A stretch of 64,000 nucleotides of DNA, from the NCBI RefSeq assembly GCF_963924675.1, contig NC_089240.1, positions 117,681,680-117,745,679 of the forward strand, written 5' to 3'. This document shows positions 1 to 11,332 of the stretch, piece by piece; position 1 is the stretch's first letter, and every line of letters begins with the position of its first letter. The stretch is from Phocoena phocoena (taxonomy: Eukaryota > Chordata > Mammalia > Artiodactyla > Phocoenidae). The translations under genes were made by a program, and so were the position numbers. A model generated the notes under the pieces. That model was not told the origin of the DNA and searched no databases. It saw nothing but the letters and a program-made list of their open reading frames with translations.

Positions 1-235
1 CAAATTTAAAGTCAATGGCAAAATCGGGGATGAGTGACCTTTAACAATGCAGTCAATCCATCAGCAAAAGTTTGATGATGTAGCACAGCCCTGAAATCTA
101 AACACAGCCAAGAATATGCAAATCTAAACCTTGCTAATGCTTCAAAATGCATTAGATATAAATCTAGAAACTATGACAACCTAAGCTTTAGCAAAAATCA
201 TTTTGACCCTGTATAATAAACATTAAAAAATTAAT

Positions 236-354
236 GGGACTTCCCTGGCAGTCCAGTGGTTAAGACTCCTCGCTTCCACTGCAGGGGGCATGGGTTTGAT
301 CCCTGGTCGGGGAACTAAAATCCCACATGCCACGCACTGCGGCCAAAAAAAAAA
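236..354 (+). mobile_element. CHR-1-type tRNA-Glu SINE
   Basis: Starts gggacttccctggcagtcc and contains the B-box-like ggtttgatccctgg, then ggggaactaaaatccc and an A-rich tail. This ~120-bp form, lacking the long CHR-2 body, is the older class shared by whales and other cetartiodactyls. It is moderately diverged. Confidence 0.8.
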
Positions 355-704
355 TTAAAAGCAAAGCACTCCAACACTAGAATCATGGGCATTATCAGTT
401 TTACAAGCATTTCCTGGAATCGGATGGCACTACATAAAAGTTAGATTCAGAGGGGTGAAGGTTGAAAAATACTGTGGAATTTCTAAAGTCCAGGTTTGGG
501 TTGATTGATCAAGCAGACCTTGTTTACATTTCAGTTGGTATCTGAAGACAATTGATAAAATGGGGGGTGGGGGAGGGTGGCAGCTGAAAAGTAGTTTATT
601 ACCACCCACTGTTGATTAGAAACAATGTACCTAACTGCAAAAGTAGGATTAAGTTGCACTTTGTATCTTACTTAGAGTCAACCTTCAGTCAGTATTTTTA
701 TAGA

Positions 705-863
705 ACCCTGGTTCTCAAACATTAATTCTGCATCAGCGTCACCTGGAGGGTGTGTTGCACCAGATTGTCAGGTCCCACCCAGTTTCTGATACAGTAGGTC
801 TGAATCAGAAGTCTGGGCATTGCATTTCTAACAGCTCCCAGGTGATGCTGATACTTGTCTTTT
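705..863 (+). mobile_element. MER5A-type hAT MITE
   Basis: The run ctggttctcaaac…cacctggag…ggtcccaccc…tctgaatcagaag…agctcccaggtgatgctgat follows the MER5A consensus layout, with inverted ends. It is an ancient non-autonomous DNA transposon. Confidence 0.75.
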
Positions 864-989
864 ATAAACATTCCAACAACTTTAAAAAACCTATGATCAA
901 ATGTAAGCACCTCAATAAAATCTAAAACCAAATTTAAATAATTTGGGAATTTTCTGCCCTTTTTCTTTAGCAACAAGTATTTCTTAAGA

Positions 990-1660
990 ATTTATTCCAG
1001 TACTCGGCACTATACCAGACACTGGCCCTGGGCACAGAGCACTAAGTAAAAGCACACATGCCCTTTTAAATTTTGTTCTGGGGGAAGGCAGCTAATAACT
1101 AGCTCCAAGATTCATTATTAATTACAGTTGCAGAAAGAAGTAAGAGAAGTACAAGGTGCTATGAGACCCCATTGAGACTGGGTGGTCTGACTGCAGCGGG
1201 AAGGTTTCCTTAAGGATGCTTGAGTTCAGTACTGAAGGAACAGAAATGGGGCCCTTGGGGGAGGATTCCACACAGTGGGAGCAGTGTGCGGGAGGAGGGC
1301 AAGCCCTGAGGGAAGGCCAGTGTGACTGCAGTGTACAAGGCGAGGGGCAAAGGTCAGAGATGTTATTGCACAGGCAGGCAGAGCCTGGTGTGCACAATAA
1401 GGAGTTGAAATCTTCCTCTGTGAAGGGAACCACTAGGGATTCTTAGCATGAAACTGACTTAAACTAATGCTATGTTTTAAAAAAATCAGTCTAGCTGCTT
1501 CGCAGGGATGGATTAAGTTTGGCAAGACTGGATCCCAAAAATATTCAGGAGGCATAATCTTTGGAATTTGGTGAGGGACTGGGTAAGCTGGAGGGAGAGG
1601 AGAAAAGATTCAAGGGTAACTTCCAAGACTATAAAATGCTATGAAGTGATTAGCAGTGCT
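990..1660 (-). mobile_element. L2 LINE fragment (antisense)
   Basis: Phrases such as agtactcggcactataccagacactgg, ggaaggtttccttaaggatgcttgag, cagtgggagcagtgtgc and agtctagctgcttcgcagggatggat follow the reverse strand of an old L2 3' region. It is strongly diverged. Open frames here are chance. Confidence 0.55.
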
Positions 1661-1945
1661 TTTCTAGTCTGACTTGAGTTTTTCTCTGTGGTGTAGCATG
1701 ACAGGCAAAAAATGTATTTTATCTGTGTCTAGAAAAGGACTGGACTCACAAAAATACTTAAAATAGTAGGATAACAGATCAAATGCTTCCCTTTTCCAAG
1801 AAGAGAAAATTCCTTTTGACAGCATTATATATTAAGCTCAAAGTTAACCTTACTGTCTCCCTTCAAGATTGTGGAAGCAAAGACTGACAGGGTTACTCAT
1901 TCTGTAGTCTGTGAACTACAAGAGCATTTTATTTTTACCTTTCTT

Positions 1946-1994
1946 ATGGCATTTATCACTTCCTGCCTCTCATGGCATTTATCACTTCCTGCCT
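1946..1994 (+). repeat. short tandem duplication, 2 x 23 bp
   Basis: atggcatttatcacttcct and the next four bases occur twice (1,946-1,968 and 1,972-1,994) with three bases between them. The copies are identical, so the duplication is recent or the sequence is homogenised. Confidence 0.9.
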
Positions 1995-2864
1995 TGTATT
2001 TTCGTTATGTATCTATGTATCTTATCTCCTTTCCTAAACTGTAAGTTCTCTAATGAAAGATAATGATTACTAACATAGAAATAAACCCGAGACAATCTAT
2101 CCACCCACATCTAGGGGTGTTGTAGGTGGGAAGGGCATTAGAGTAAAAACAGGCAGAAAATCCTTTTCTTTTGTCTCATTAACCAAACGGGTTGTCATTA
2201 AAAACAAAAAAAGTGATGCAGAAGTAGGAAAAGGTGCTTATTATGTATTTTACATTGACATATAACTTAAAGCAGCACTCGAATATAATTAAAGAAAATA
2301 ATGAAGTGTTGGAAACTACTGCTTTCTCTAACTGGAAGGGCAACTAAGCAAGATTTTGGATGACCAAGCGTGGACATGAAAATACTTCCATTCTTTTTAT
2401 GTCACCACATCCTTAAAACTGCACTGACAATGGCTGACTGAAATTAACCAGAGTTCTACAGCAGACTCAAATCATCAATAATTCCTACACTTAGAAAAAA
2501 AATTACCCTGCCACCCCCCAAACCCTATAAAACAAGTATGTGCAACACTCTCTGAACTGAGTGTTGCAGAGGGATCTTAGTCCCTCCTTTCTTAGGGAGC
2601 TAAGTTTACCATCTATCAAAGAGCCAAGAAAAAATCTCTCAGCCAGATGCCTCAGTCCAGGCCCTAGCATGGTAATTCACCAATTCATTGTTTAAGGCTT
2701 TCTTGTATTGCTTGCTCTAAATGAAACTGTAGTATAATGGTGCCTTTTCCACTAACCTGAACACTTTCAGATAAGGTCTAAGATTCAGGCATGTAAAAGC
2801 CTACCCTGGGTTATGGTAACCTCAGAACAACTCAGAATGGTATTTCTTGCTCACAGACTTCATT
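1995..2864. other. unassigned intronic sequence
   Basis: AT-rich intronic DNA with no open frame, RNA gene or confident repeat. A short palindromic run (gagtgttgcagag with flanking cactctctgaactgagtg) near 2,545-2,570 is weak. Confidence 0.4.
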
Positions 2865-3565
2865 CAGAGCTTTACTGAAATGGCACCTTGCCAATGAGGC
2901 CTTCCTTTGTTGCTCTATTGAAAAACTGCAACCGCTACCACCTGATACTTCCTATCTTCCTTCCCTGCTTTCTTTTCCCTTTACCACTCATCACTAGCAT
3001 ACAAGATACTACAATTATTTGTCTTGTTTATTGTCTGTCTCCCTGTCTACTGGTTGTCCCCCCAAATCTGTTCTTCCTTTCTTCCTGAGCACCTGGCTTT
3101 CCAGCTAGAAACTGCATTTTTCTATCTCCCTTATGACTAGGGAGGACCACGTGACTAAGATTTCGCCAAAGGTATATGTGTAATAGTGATGTGTGAAACT
3201 TCCCGGTCATTTTCCTAAAGAAGCTTGCCCTGGACCCCTCTTTCCCTCTAGCTGGCTGGAACTTGAAAACCAAATGCTGAGGAAGGCAGAACTGCCCCAC
3301 TAGCCTGGGACCCTAGATGATCTTATGGAATAGAAGCTGCCTCCTTGCCCCGGGCTATTACAGGCCAGAAAGACAAAGATCTACCTTTTTCTGGCCATTG
3401 TATTTTGGAGCTCTCAGCTTATCCTTTACCCTAACAATACCCGCCCCCATTAAAATGTAAGGTCCATGGGGGCAGAGATATTAGTCTGTTTTGCTCACCA
3501 GTGCATTCCCAGCAAGTAGAAGTGCCTGACACAGGGCACGGTACCTAATACTTGTGAATTGATTA
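2865..3565 (+). mobile_element. L2 LINE 3' fragment
   Basis: The end (taaaatgtaaggtccatggg…cagagatattagtctgttttgctcaccagtgcattcc…agtgcctgacacagggcac) is the typical L2 3' end in sense. The part at 3,065-3,420 does not align well and may be another insertion or lineage divergence. Confidence 0.6.
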
Positions 3566-3599
3566 AATAGAAAACTTCATTATTAACACTTCCACATCT

Positions 3600-4440
3600 T
3601 CAAACCACCTTCACGGCTTCAAGAAGTTCAGATTACAAGATCCAAATTGCTCCTAGGACAGCGCCCCAGAAGTTCCTATACTCCATTCATTGCCATCTTC
3701 CCCCTCCTCCACTGAGTGTGCCCTTCAGCCCCACTATCCTCCTTTTCGTGCCTGGCTCTTGCCCAACTCAGCGCCTTTGAACAAGCTGGTTCCAGTATCT
3801 ACTCCCAAACCCCTCTGCAGAAGTAGTCCCTCCTTCCTTCAGTTATCTGCTTATATGCCATCTCCTCTGACAGAGCTGGCTGGCTACCCTATCAAAAACA
3901 GACCTTATTTCTGCTATCTCTGTTTCTAATTCATTTTATTCAAAACTTATGAAAGTGAGTAATTATAATATTTGTTGCCTTATTTTCTTTCTAAAATTTT
4001 ATTTATTTATTTTTTGGGCTGCTTTGGGTCTTCGTTGCTGTGCGTGGGCTTTCTCTAGTTGCAGCGAGCGGAGGCTTCTCTTGTTGCAGAGCATGGGCTC
4101 TAGGCGCGTGGGCTTCAGTAGTTGTGGCTCGTGGGCTCTAGAGCGCAGGCTCAGTAGTTGTGGTGCACGGGCTTAGTTTCTCTGCAGCATGTAGGATCAT
4201 CCCAGACCAGGGATCGAACCCACGTCCTCTGCATTGGCAGGTGGATTCTTAACCACTGTGCCACCAGGGAAGTCTCTGTTGCCTTATTTTTAAACTGTAA
4301 ATTAGATTATAAGTTCCATAAGGACACGAACCACTTCTGTTTTTATTTACTACACTATCCTCTTTGCTTAGCATAGTGCCTGGCCAGTCATAAGAGGTCA
4401 AAAGGTGCTGAGTGTTTATTTTTAAATATTTTGAAGTAGA
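3600..4440 (+). mobile_element. L2 LINE 3' fragment, split by a SINE
   Basis: A second L2 3' region in sense. The right part (ataagttccataaggacacg … tagcatagtgcctggccagtcat) continues the left part after the CHR-2 SINE at 3,990-4,275 is removed. Confidence 0.55.
3990..4275 (-). mobile_element. CHR-2 SINE, long form
   Basis: Reads reversed, from the T-rich tail to ccaccagggaagtct at the head. The flanking direct repeat tgttgccttatttt (near 3,973 and again at 4,277) marks a target-site duplication in L2 DNA. Confidence 0.9.
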
Positions 4441-5040
4441 CATGAGTTAAAGCATACGTAGCTCTCCCATAAATGTAGTCTTCAAATGTTCTTGACTACC
4501 AGCCTGACAATAATGTAAGCTTCTACTTATGGGGATATAAACCAATGCATATTTCGGCAAGCTTTTAATTGCTTTCCTAGAAGGATTACCATTCCTCCTT
4601 TCCACTACGAGTTTTTAGTTGCTTACAACCTGGTGGAATTTGAATGACTCCTATTGGTATGACGGACCAAGGGCAACTTTTACAAGGATGTCTCAAATGC
4701 AGGTTCATATGGGCATATACAATTCAAAATAAATGATGATTATGTTTTGGGGGCATGCCAACTGGCCTCCCAGGACCTCAAACCCAAAGATCAAAGATTC
4801 TTTCATCTCTAAGGTCAAGGTTTCAGTTCATCAATTTGCTTCTGGATTATGTAACCTGAGGTGGCCCTCTAGAACTGTGTGGGCACCAGCCAAACTGGGT
4901 GCTCCAGAACACTCTGGAGGTATTCAGTAATTCAGACTTTTAAAAATGCTGTTTATAAAAAATGCTGTTTCCTTCGGTATCTTACCTGTGGTGGTGGATA
5001 TACGAACATACACATGGGATAAAACTGCATAGAAATAAAT

Positions 5041-5056
5041 ACACACACACACACAA
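5041..5056 (+). repeat. (CA)n microsatellite, short
   Basis: Eight CA units follow an AT-rich stretch. Nothing else is notable in 4,441-5,590, which is otherwise unassigned intron. Confidence 0.9.
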
Positions 5057-5610
5057 ATGAGTACAAGTATACCTGGAGAAATCTGAATAAGATCAGTGGA
5101 TGTTATCAATGTCAGTACCCTGGTTGCGACGTTACACTACAGTTTTGCAAGATGTTACCATAAACTGGGTAAAGGGTACACAGGATCTCTATTATTTCTT
5201 ACAACTGCATTATCTCAATAAATTTCAATTAAAAAGTGCTGCTTCAACACAGAAACTAGGATGTTGCAGGATTCAACTGGCTATTTTCTGAAGAAAACAG
5301 GAAGGAAGAGGCTGGGGAAATGAGAGAAAGAGAAGTAAAGTAGGAGAGAATATAAAACCTCACAGTAGGAGAGATTACTAAAAGAACACTGTAGTCTCTG
5401 AAAATATACACACATATCCTGTCTTCTTCAGGTCACAGCATCAAAGAATAAAAGGTTGTTACAGAACACCCAGTTCAACTGCATTTTAAAGTTCTGGAAA
5501 ATGAGGCTCAAAAAATAATTTGCCAAATTTTAAAACTTTTAGAAAAAATAATGAGACTACTTTTCCAACTTTGGCATAGGGAAGGATTGCTTAATCAAGA
5601 CACATAAAGC

Positions 5611-5943
5611 GGACTTCCCCGGTGGCGCTAGTGGTTGGGAATCTGCCTGCCAATGCAGGGGACACAGATTTGAACCCTGGTCTGGGAAGATCCCACATGC
5701 CACAGAGCAACTGAGCCCGTGCGCCACAGCTACTGAGCCTGCGAGCCACAACTACTGAGCCCACGTGCTACAACTACTGAAGCCCACACGCCTAGAGCCC
5801 GTGCTCCACAATAAGAGAAGCCACCGCAATGAGAAGCCTGCACACCACAACAAAGAGTAGCCCCCGCTCGCCGCAACTAGAGAAAGCCCACACACAGCAA
5901 CAAAAACCCAACGCAGGCAAATAATAAATTAATAAATTAAAAA
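5611..5943 (+). mobile_element. CHR-2 SINE, long form, full length
   Basis: Complete from ggacttccccggtgg through gcaactagagaaagccc to an A-rich tail. Bounded by the direct repeat agacacataaagc on both sides (5,598-5,610 and 5,944-5,956). Confidence 0.93.
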
Positions 5944-6657
5944 GAGACACATAAAGCAGTAACCATAAAGAAAGAAACCAAAAAATTTGACTACATTAAA
6001 GTTAAGAACTTATTTATCAAAAGACATATATAAATATATGCGAAGCCACAAATTAAGTTATTTGCAAAAAATATAACCAACAAAGGATTAATCTCCTGAA
6101 TATGAAAAGGACTCATAATTATAAATCAGTATGAGAAAGATAAACCAACAGAAAACAGTTAAAAGACATGAACAAGTATTTCAGAGGGGAAACATAAATG
6201 GCCCATAAACGTATGCAAAGATGTTTAACCTCATTAGTAATCAGAGAAGCAACAAAATGTAAGAAGTCAATATCAAGGGCAAGTATATGAAGCAACGAGA
6301 ACTCATACATTGCTAGTGGGAGTGCATATTGGTAGAACCACTTTGGAAAACAATTTAATCTCTTCTTGTAAAGTTGCACATTTCAAGAGTTATTATGTGT
6401 ATTTGTTTTCCTATACATATGCCTGAGTGTGTGTTTGTATATGTATATGTGTATCCTACACGCACTGGGGGGGGAACCCCTTTTATAAATATACACTAAA
6501 AGACACATTTTCTGGTCATACAGAAAAAAAAAGAACCCTGCAAATAACCTATAGGTCCATTGACAGAAGAATGGGTAAATTCTAGTATATTCCCAAAGTA
6601 AAATATTATTCAGCAGTGACAATGAATCAACTATAGCTACATAAAACCTTATGAAGT

Positions 6658-6867
6658 GGGCTTCCCTGGTGGCGCAGTGGTTGAGAGTCTGCCTGCCGAT
6701 GCAAGGGACACGGGTTCGTGCCCCAATCCGGGAGGATCCCACATGCCGCGGAGCGGCTGGGCCCATGAGCCACGGCCGCTGAGCCTGCACGTCCGGAGCC
6801 TGTGCTCCGCAACGGGAGAGGCCACAACAGTGAGAGGCCCGCGAACCCCCCCAAAAAAAAAAAAAAA
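6658..6867 (+). mobile_element. CHR-2 SINE, short (deleted) form
   Basis: Head gggcttccctggtggcg, B-box-like region, gcggagcggctgggcccatg, then gagaggccacaacagtgag and poly(A). Target repeat (cttatgaag / cgtatgaag). The short form is the younger cetacean type. Confidence 0.93.
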
Positions 6868-7212
6868 CACCGTATGAAGAATCTTAGCAATTTAATATTG
6901 AATAAGAAAAAAAACCCAGTATACTATTTCTATAAGCTCAAGGAAACTAATATATTATCTAACTTTGCATATATATGTGTTAAAACTATTTTTTAAAGCA
7001 ACAGAATGATTCACAGAAATAAGGTTAATAGTTACAGGGTTGTGGGGAGACGGGGATGAGATAAGAAAGGAGCACACAGGTAGAATTATATTGGTAATGG
7101 TTTAATTCTGAAGTTGGGGTGCAGGTACGTGAGTGGTCATTTTATTATGCATATATTTAACACGTGTCCTTCTATATGCACTGAATATTACATTTGTAAA
7201 ACAATGTATTTA

Positions 7213-8140
7213 AAAATGAAGTGACTTTCCTAAGGCTACAGTGCTGGTTAGTGGAGGCACCATAACAGAGAAGTTTCCAAGTCCCATACCTCAAAAAACT
7301 TCCACAACGCTAGGTATATATTAGGAACAAAAGAGACATTTGTTGATACAACATGAATTTCATGACTATGTAAAATATTAATTCCAAACATGGATTCTAT
7401 AAATCCATTAGTACGTCTTTTGGTTTGATTTCACTTTGATTAAACTGCCTTCATTAGTATGTTTGATTAGTATGTCTAAATTTGCACAATATTTTAATTA
7501 CACTGCTTCACATTTCAAAACACGGATATATATTCTACTGACACTTTTCATCAAGCTGGTTCTCAAATATGTGCATATGAATTGTCTTCTTATTGCCCCT
7601 ACTGTGTCCTAGCAGCTGTGACTCAGCCAATCCAAGTGCTGCCTCTCTATCTACCATTGTGCAGCTAACGGTGTTCAGGGGTAGAGATGAGTAAGAGTGT
7701 CTTTGGGAACTAACGTCAGGTGGCCACTGGCAAAGACAGTGCTGCTGCTCCCCAGGAAGCCTGCCCATCGTATTTCAGTACCACCAAAAACGCTCTCCTC
7801 CATTAGAGCTGTTAGCTAAGAGGTTAACCAGAGTTAAGTTCATTTCTAGAACACAGTACTAACAGAGGCATGCGTCTACATTTGATCCCCCAATCACTCA
7901 GGTCAGTGTAAAACGAAAACTACAACCACTTTTAAAAGCCCATGAAAGTCTGTCGTTATTTCCATCCGAAGTACAGACAATTTAGTTCACACTCATTGCT
8001 GTTAAAGAAGAAATGAAATTTGGGGTAGAGTATAGTCAAATGAGCAACCAAGAGATGGAGACCTCCCTCCCTTCCTCCCTCCTCGCAAAAAAAAAAAAAA
8101 AAAAAAAAAAGAGACAGATGAAGACCCAAAGAGTAACAGA
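7213..8140. other. unassigned intronic sequence with poly(A) run
   Basis: No gene or confident repeat. An A25 run at 8,086-8,110 preceded by cttcctccctcctcgc may be the tail of a small degraded retroposon. Confidence 0.4.
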
Positions 8141-8170
8141 GATAAACAACCCAATAGAAAATAGTCAAGG

Positions 8171-8340
8171 CGCGGAGCGGCTGGGCCTGTGAGCCATGGC
8201 CGCTGACTGAGCCTGCGCGTCCGGAGCCTGTGCTCCGCGGCGGGAGAGGCAACAGTGAGAGGCCCGTGTGCCGCCAAAAAAAAAAAAAAAAAAAAAAAAG
8301 TCAAAAATCAACTATACTCCAATAAAAATTAATTAAAAAA
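8171..8340 (+). mobile_element. 5'-truncated short CHR-2 fused to an L1-like tail
   Basis: Begins inside the SINE at cgcggagcggctggg and runs through its poly(A). It then continues with tcaactatactccaataaaa, an L1 3'-end phrase, and a second A-rich tail. The sequence agaaaatagtc(c)aa flanks the whole unit (8,154-8,167 and 8,349 onward), so both parts look inserted together. Confidence 0.65.
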
Positions 8341-8990
8341 AGAAAAGAAAATAGTCCAAAAATTCCACTGCTAGACTATGAAGCCTAAACATTTATACGA
8401 AATTATAAAGCAGGGAGAGAACTTAAATATTGATGACCCAGGAGCCCTTGCAGTTCAAAGAGGAAACTGAGGACATATGTTACAGAGCTGAGTCTGGAAT
8501 TCCTATTTCTGAACTCCCATTCACTGAATAACCTTGGACAAGCCATTTGCCCTCTTTCTGTACATTTCTTCAGCTGTAAAATGAAGAGGCTGGACAATTA
8601 AAAGGTCTCTAAGATCTTTTACCACTTCTAGGACTTCAGTGAGCCTTACAGACCACGTAGCAGTCGAAACCCTTCATTTTACTGATGGTAAGGTTAGCAG
8701 ACTAGTTACTTATGGTAAAATCTTCCATTCCTGGTCTATACGCAGTTTATATTTGTTCATTCATCTTCACATGATCCTAGGACATAAGTGTGATGGTTAA
8801 TTTTATGTGTCATCTTGACTGTGCCACATACTGCCCAGATATTTGGTCAGACATTCTGGGTTTGTCTGTGAGGGTATTCCTGGATGAGATTAACATCTGA
8901 ATTGGTAAACAGAGTAAAGCAAATTGCCCTCAATAATGTGAGTGGACCTCATTCAACCAGTTGAAGGCCTAAATAAAACAAAAAGACCGA

Positions 8991-9311
8991 GACTTCCCTG
9001 GTGGTGCCGTGGTTAAGAATCCGCCTGCCAGTGCAGGGGACACAGGTTCGATCCCTGGTCCGGGAAGATCCCACATGCCGCGAAGCAACTAAGCCCGTGC
9101 GCCACAAATACTGAGCCTGCACTATAGAGCCCATGTGCCTAGAACCCGTGCTCCGCAACGAGAAGCCACTGCAATGAGAAGCCTGCGCACAACAAAGAGT
9201 AGCCCCTGCTCGACGCAACTAGAGAAAGCCCGCGCGCAGCAACAAGGACCCAACGCAGCCAAAAAAGGAAGGAAGAAAAGAAAGAAAGAAAGAAAGGAAG
9301 GAAGAAAGAAA
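8991..9311 (+). mobile_element. CHR-2 SINE, long form, with GAAA-rich tail
   Basis: Complete long form. The 3' tail has become a (GAAA/GGAA)n array at 9,267-9,311 instead of poly(A), so the microsatellite grew from the SINE tail. Inserted in the LTR-type repeat. Confidence 0.92.
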
Positions 9312-9618
9312 GGCTGACGTTCCTTGGAGTAAGAAGCAACTCCTCCTGCTTTAAGCTGGGACACTGGTTTAACTGGCCTCGGGACTTGAACTGAAGCACT
9401 GGCTCCTCCTGGGTATCAAGCCTAACGCTAGCCTTTGGACTGGAACTTACACCATCAGCTCTCCAGGTTCTCTGGCCTTCCCACTCAGACTGGAACTTCA
9501 CCATTGGTCTCCTGGTCTCCAGCTTGCTGACTCCAGGTCTTGGGACTTCTCAGCCTCCATAATCATGTGAGCCAATTCCTTGCAAACCTTGTAAGCCAAT
9601 TCCTTGCAAGTTTCTTTA

Positions 9619-9641
9619 TATGTGTATGTGTGTGTGTGTGT
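9619..9641 (+). repeat. (TG)n microsatellite
   Basis: Short TG array followed by tatatata (9,658-9,669), between the LTR-type repeat and the next SINE. Confidence 0.85.
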
Positions 9642-9710
9642 GTAAATATGTGTATACATATATATATATGAAGAAATTTATTTAAATATTTACATGTAAA
9701 TAATATTAAC

Positions 9711-10054
9711 TGGGCTTCCCTGGTGGTGCAGTGGTTGAGAACACGGGTTCAAGCCCTGGTCTGGGAAGATCCCACATGCTGTGGAGCAACTAAGCCCGTG
9801 CGCCACAACTACTGAGCCTGAGCTCTAGAGCCCGCGAGACACAACTACTGAGCCCATGTGCCACAACTACTGAAGCCTGCGTGCCTAGAGCCCTGCTCCG
9901 CAACAAGAGAAGCCACCACAATGAGAAGCCTGTGCACCGCTACGAAGAGTAGCCCAAGCTCGCCGCAACTAGAGAAAGCCCGCGTGCAGCAACAAAGACC
10001 CAATACAGCCAAAAATAAATTAATTAATTAAAAATAAATAAATAAAAATAAATA
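9711..10054 (+). mobile_element. CHR-2 SINE, long form
   Basis: Head missing about 20 bases of the usual ccgcctgccaatgcagg block (…gtggttgagaacacgggttc). Flanked by aataatattaac on both sides. It lies tail to tail with the next, inverted SINE. Confidence 0.92.
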
Positions 10055-10069
10055 AATAATATTAACCAT

Positions 10070-10193
10070 TAGTTGTTGTGGCACACGGGCTTAGTTGCTC
10101 CCGGCATGTGGGATCTTCCCAGACCAGGGCTCGAACCCATGTCCCCTGCATTGGCGGGTGGATTCTTAACCACTGCACCACCAGGGAAGTCCC
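10070..10193 (-). mobile_element. CHR-2 SINE head fragment, inverted
   Basis: Reads agttgttgtggcacacggg to ccaccagggaagtccc. It is a 5' portion of a CHR-2 in the opposite direction, only about 15 bp from the preceding copy. The phrase tacatgtaaataatatt occurs on both outer sides of the pair. Confidence 0.9.
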
Positions 10194-10865
10194 TACATGT
10201 AAATAATATTAAAATAATAAATATACAGGTATTTACACACACACAAAGACCCTGTTGGTTGTTTCTTTGGAGAACCCTAACTAATACAATAAGCAAATGT
10301 GTATAATGAATTAATGCTTATAAAGCACTTAAAACAGTGTCAGGAATTTACTACTCTGGTTTTAGCTGTTATTATAATGGTAAGAAGGCAAAGACAATTT
10401 ACAACTAAAACAATTCCATAAACCTGCGGAATATCAATGGAGTCATAGATCAGTAATTCAAGGCACTGAATGGAATAGTTATTTTTGTACACAGCCTAAC
10501 AGAACACAAATGCTTACACTGAAGGTAAAATGAAAAAAAAAAGATAAAAAAGAAAACTCATTTTGAATTTTGATCCATGTAAAATAAAAAGATTATTTCC
10601 ATCTTCATGTATTAAGGGCTTAAATGAGACCCTTACCACTATCATTTCTGACTGTCTGGTACCCTGCAAAACTGCAATAAACTCACAAAAACAGTAACAT
10701 TAAAAGTACTTACACCTCTATATAACCATTTTTTAAATTTAAAAAACAAGTATTTGTAAAATAGCTAGACTAAAAAGTTATCAAGACTTACAAAATGAAA
10801 CAAACACTTTAATCAGTAAATACGTCATTTCTTATTTATAGTGAAGTATTTTTATTGTATGTATG

Positions 10866-10991
10866 TATTATTATTATTATTTTGGCCTCAGCGCAGGGCT
10901 TGTGGGATCTTAGTTCCCTGACCAGGGATTGAACCTGGGCCCTGGCAGTGAAAGCGTCGAGTCCTAAACATTGGACCACCAGGGAATTCCC
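10866..10991 (-). mobile_element. CHR-1-type SINE
   Basis: Reversed ~120-bp older form: ggcctcagcgcagggcttgt … ttccctgaccagggattgaa … ccaccagggaattccc, with an ATT-rich tail at 10,866-10,881. Confidence 0.8.
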
Positions 10992-11332
10992 GAAGTGAGT
11001 ACTTTTAAAGTATAATAGCAAACTTCAAGAAAGTCAATGTTGTAAATGTGTGTACAACAGTGATGCTCATAAATATAAAGTTATTCATTAAGTACATCAG
11101 AGACCATTAAATACTTAAAAATATAATGAAAAAGATATTATATTGTATGTATTCAAAACACAGCATGCTAGAGGAAATGACTTCATTTCTAAAATATGAG
11201 TAGAGATTTTTTTTTTTAACTGAACACAACAGTGATGCCTAAAGACTGAACAATTTGACCTCTCAGTCAAGCTCTCAAACTCTATGATTATAAATGGGAA
11301 ATAAGATTAAAAATACAGATAGGAATCAAATT

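Larger units (their letters stand above)
5590..7212 (+). mobile_element. old L1 3' region, split by two SINEs
   Basis: Typical L1 ORF2/3'-UTR phrases in sense: tttgactacattaaagttaag, caaaggattaatctcc, aaaagacatgaacaag, tgctagtgggagtgcatattgg and agaagaatgggtaaattc. Stops in every frame. The CHR-2 copies at 5,611 and 6,658 are later insertions. Confidence 0.8.
8789..10287 (+). mobile_element. ancient LTR-type repeat, split by three SINEs
   Basis: Starts tgatggttaattttatgtgtcatcttgact. After the SINE it continues with ggacttgaactg…tctccaggttctctggcc…gtgggacttctcagcctccataatc-like text and ends ggagaaccctaactaatac. This order is that of a widespread mammalian LTR-like repeat. The family name is not certain. 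Confidence 0.6.
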
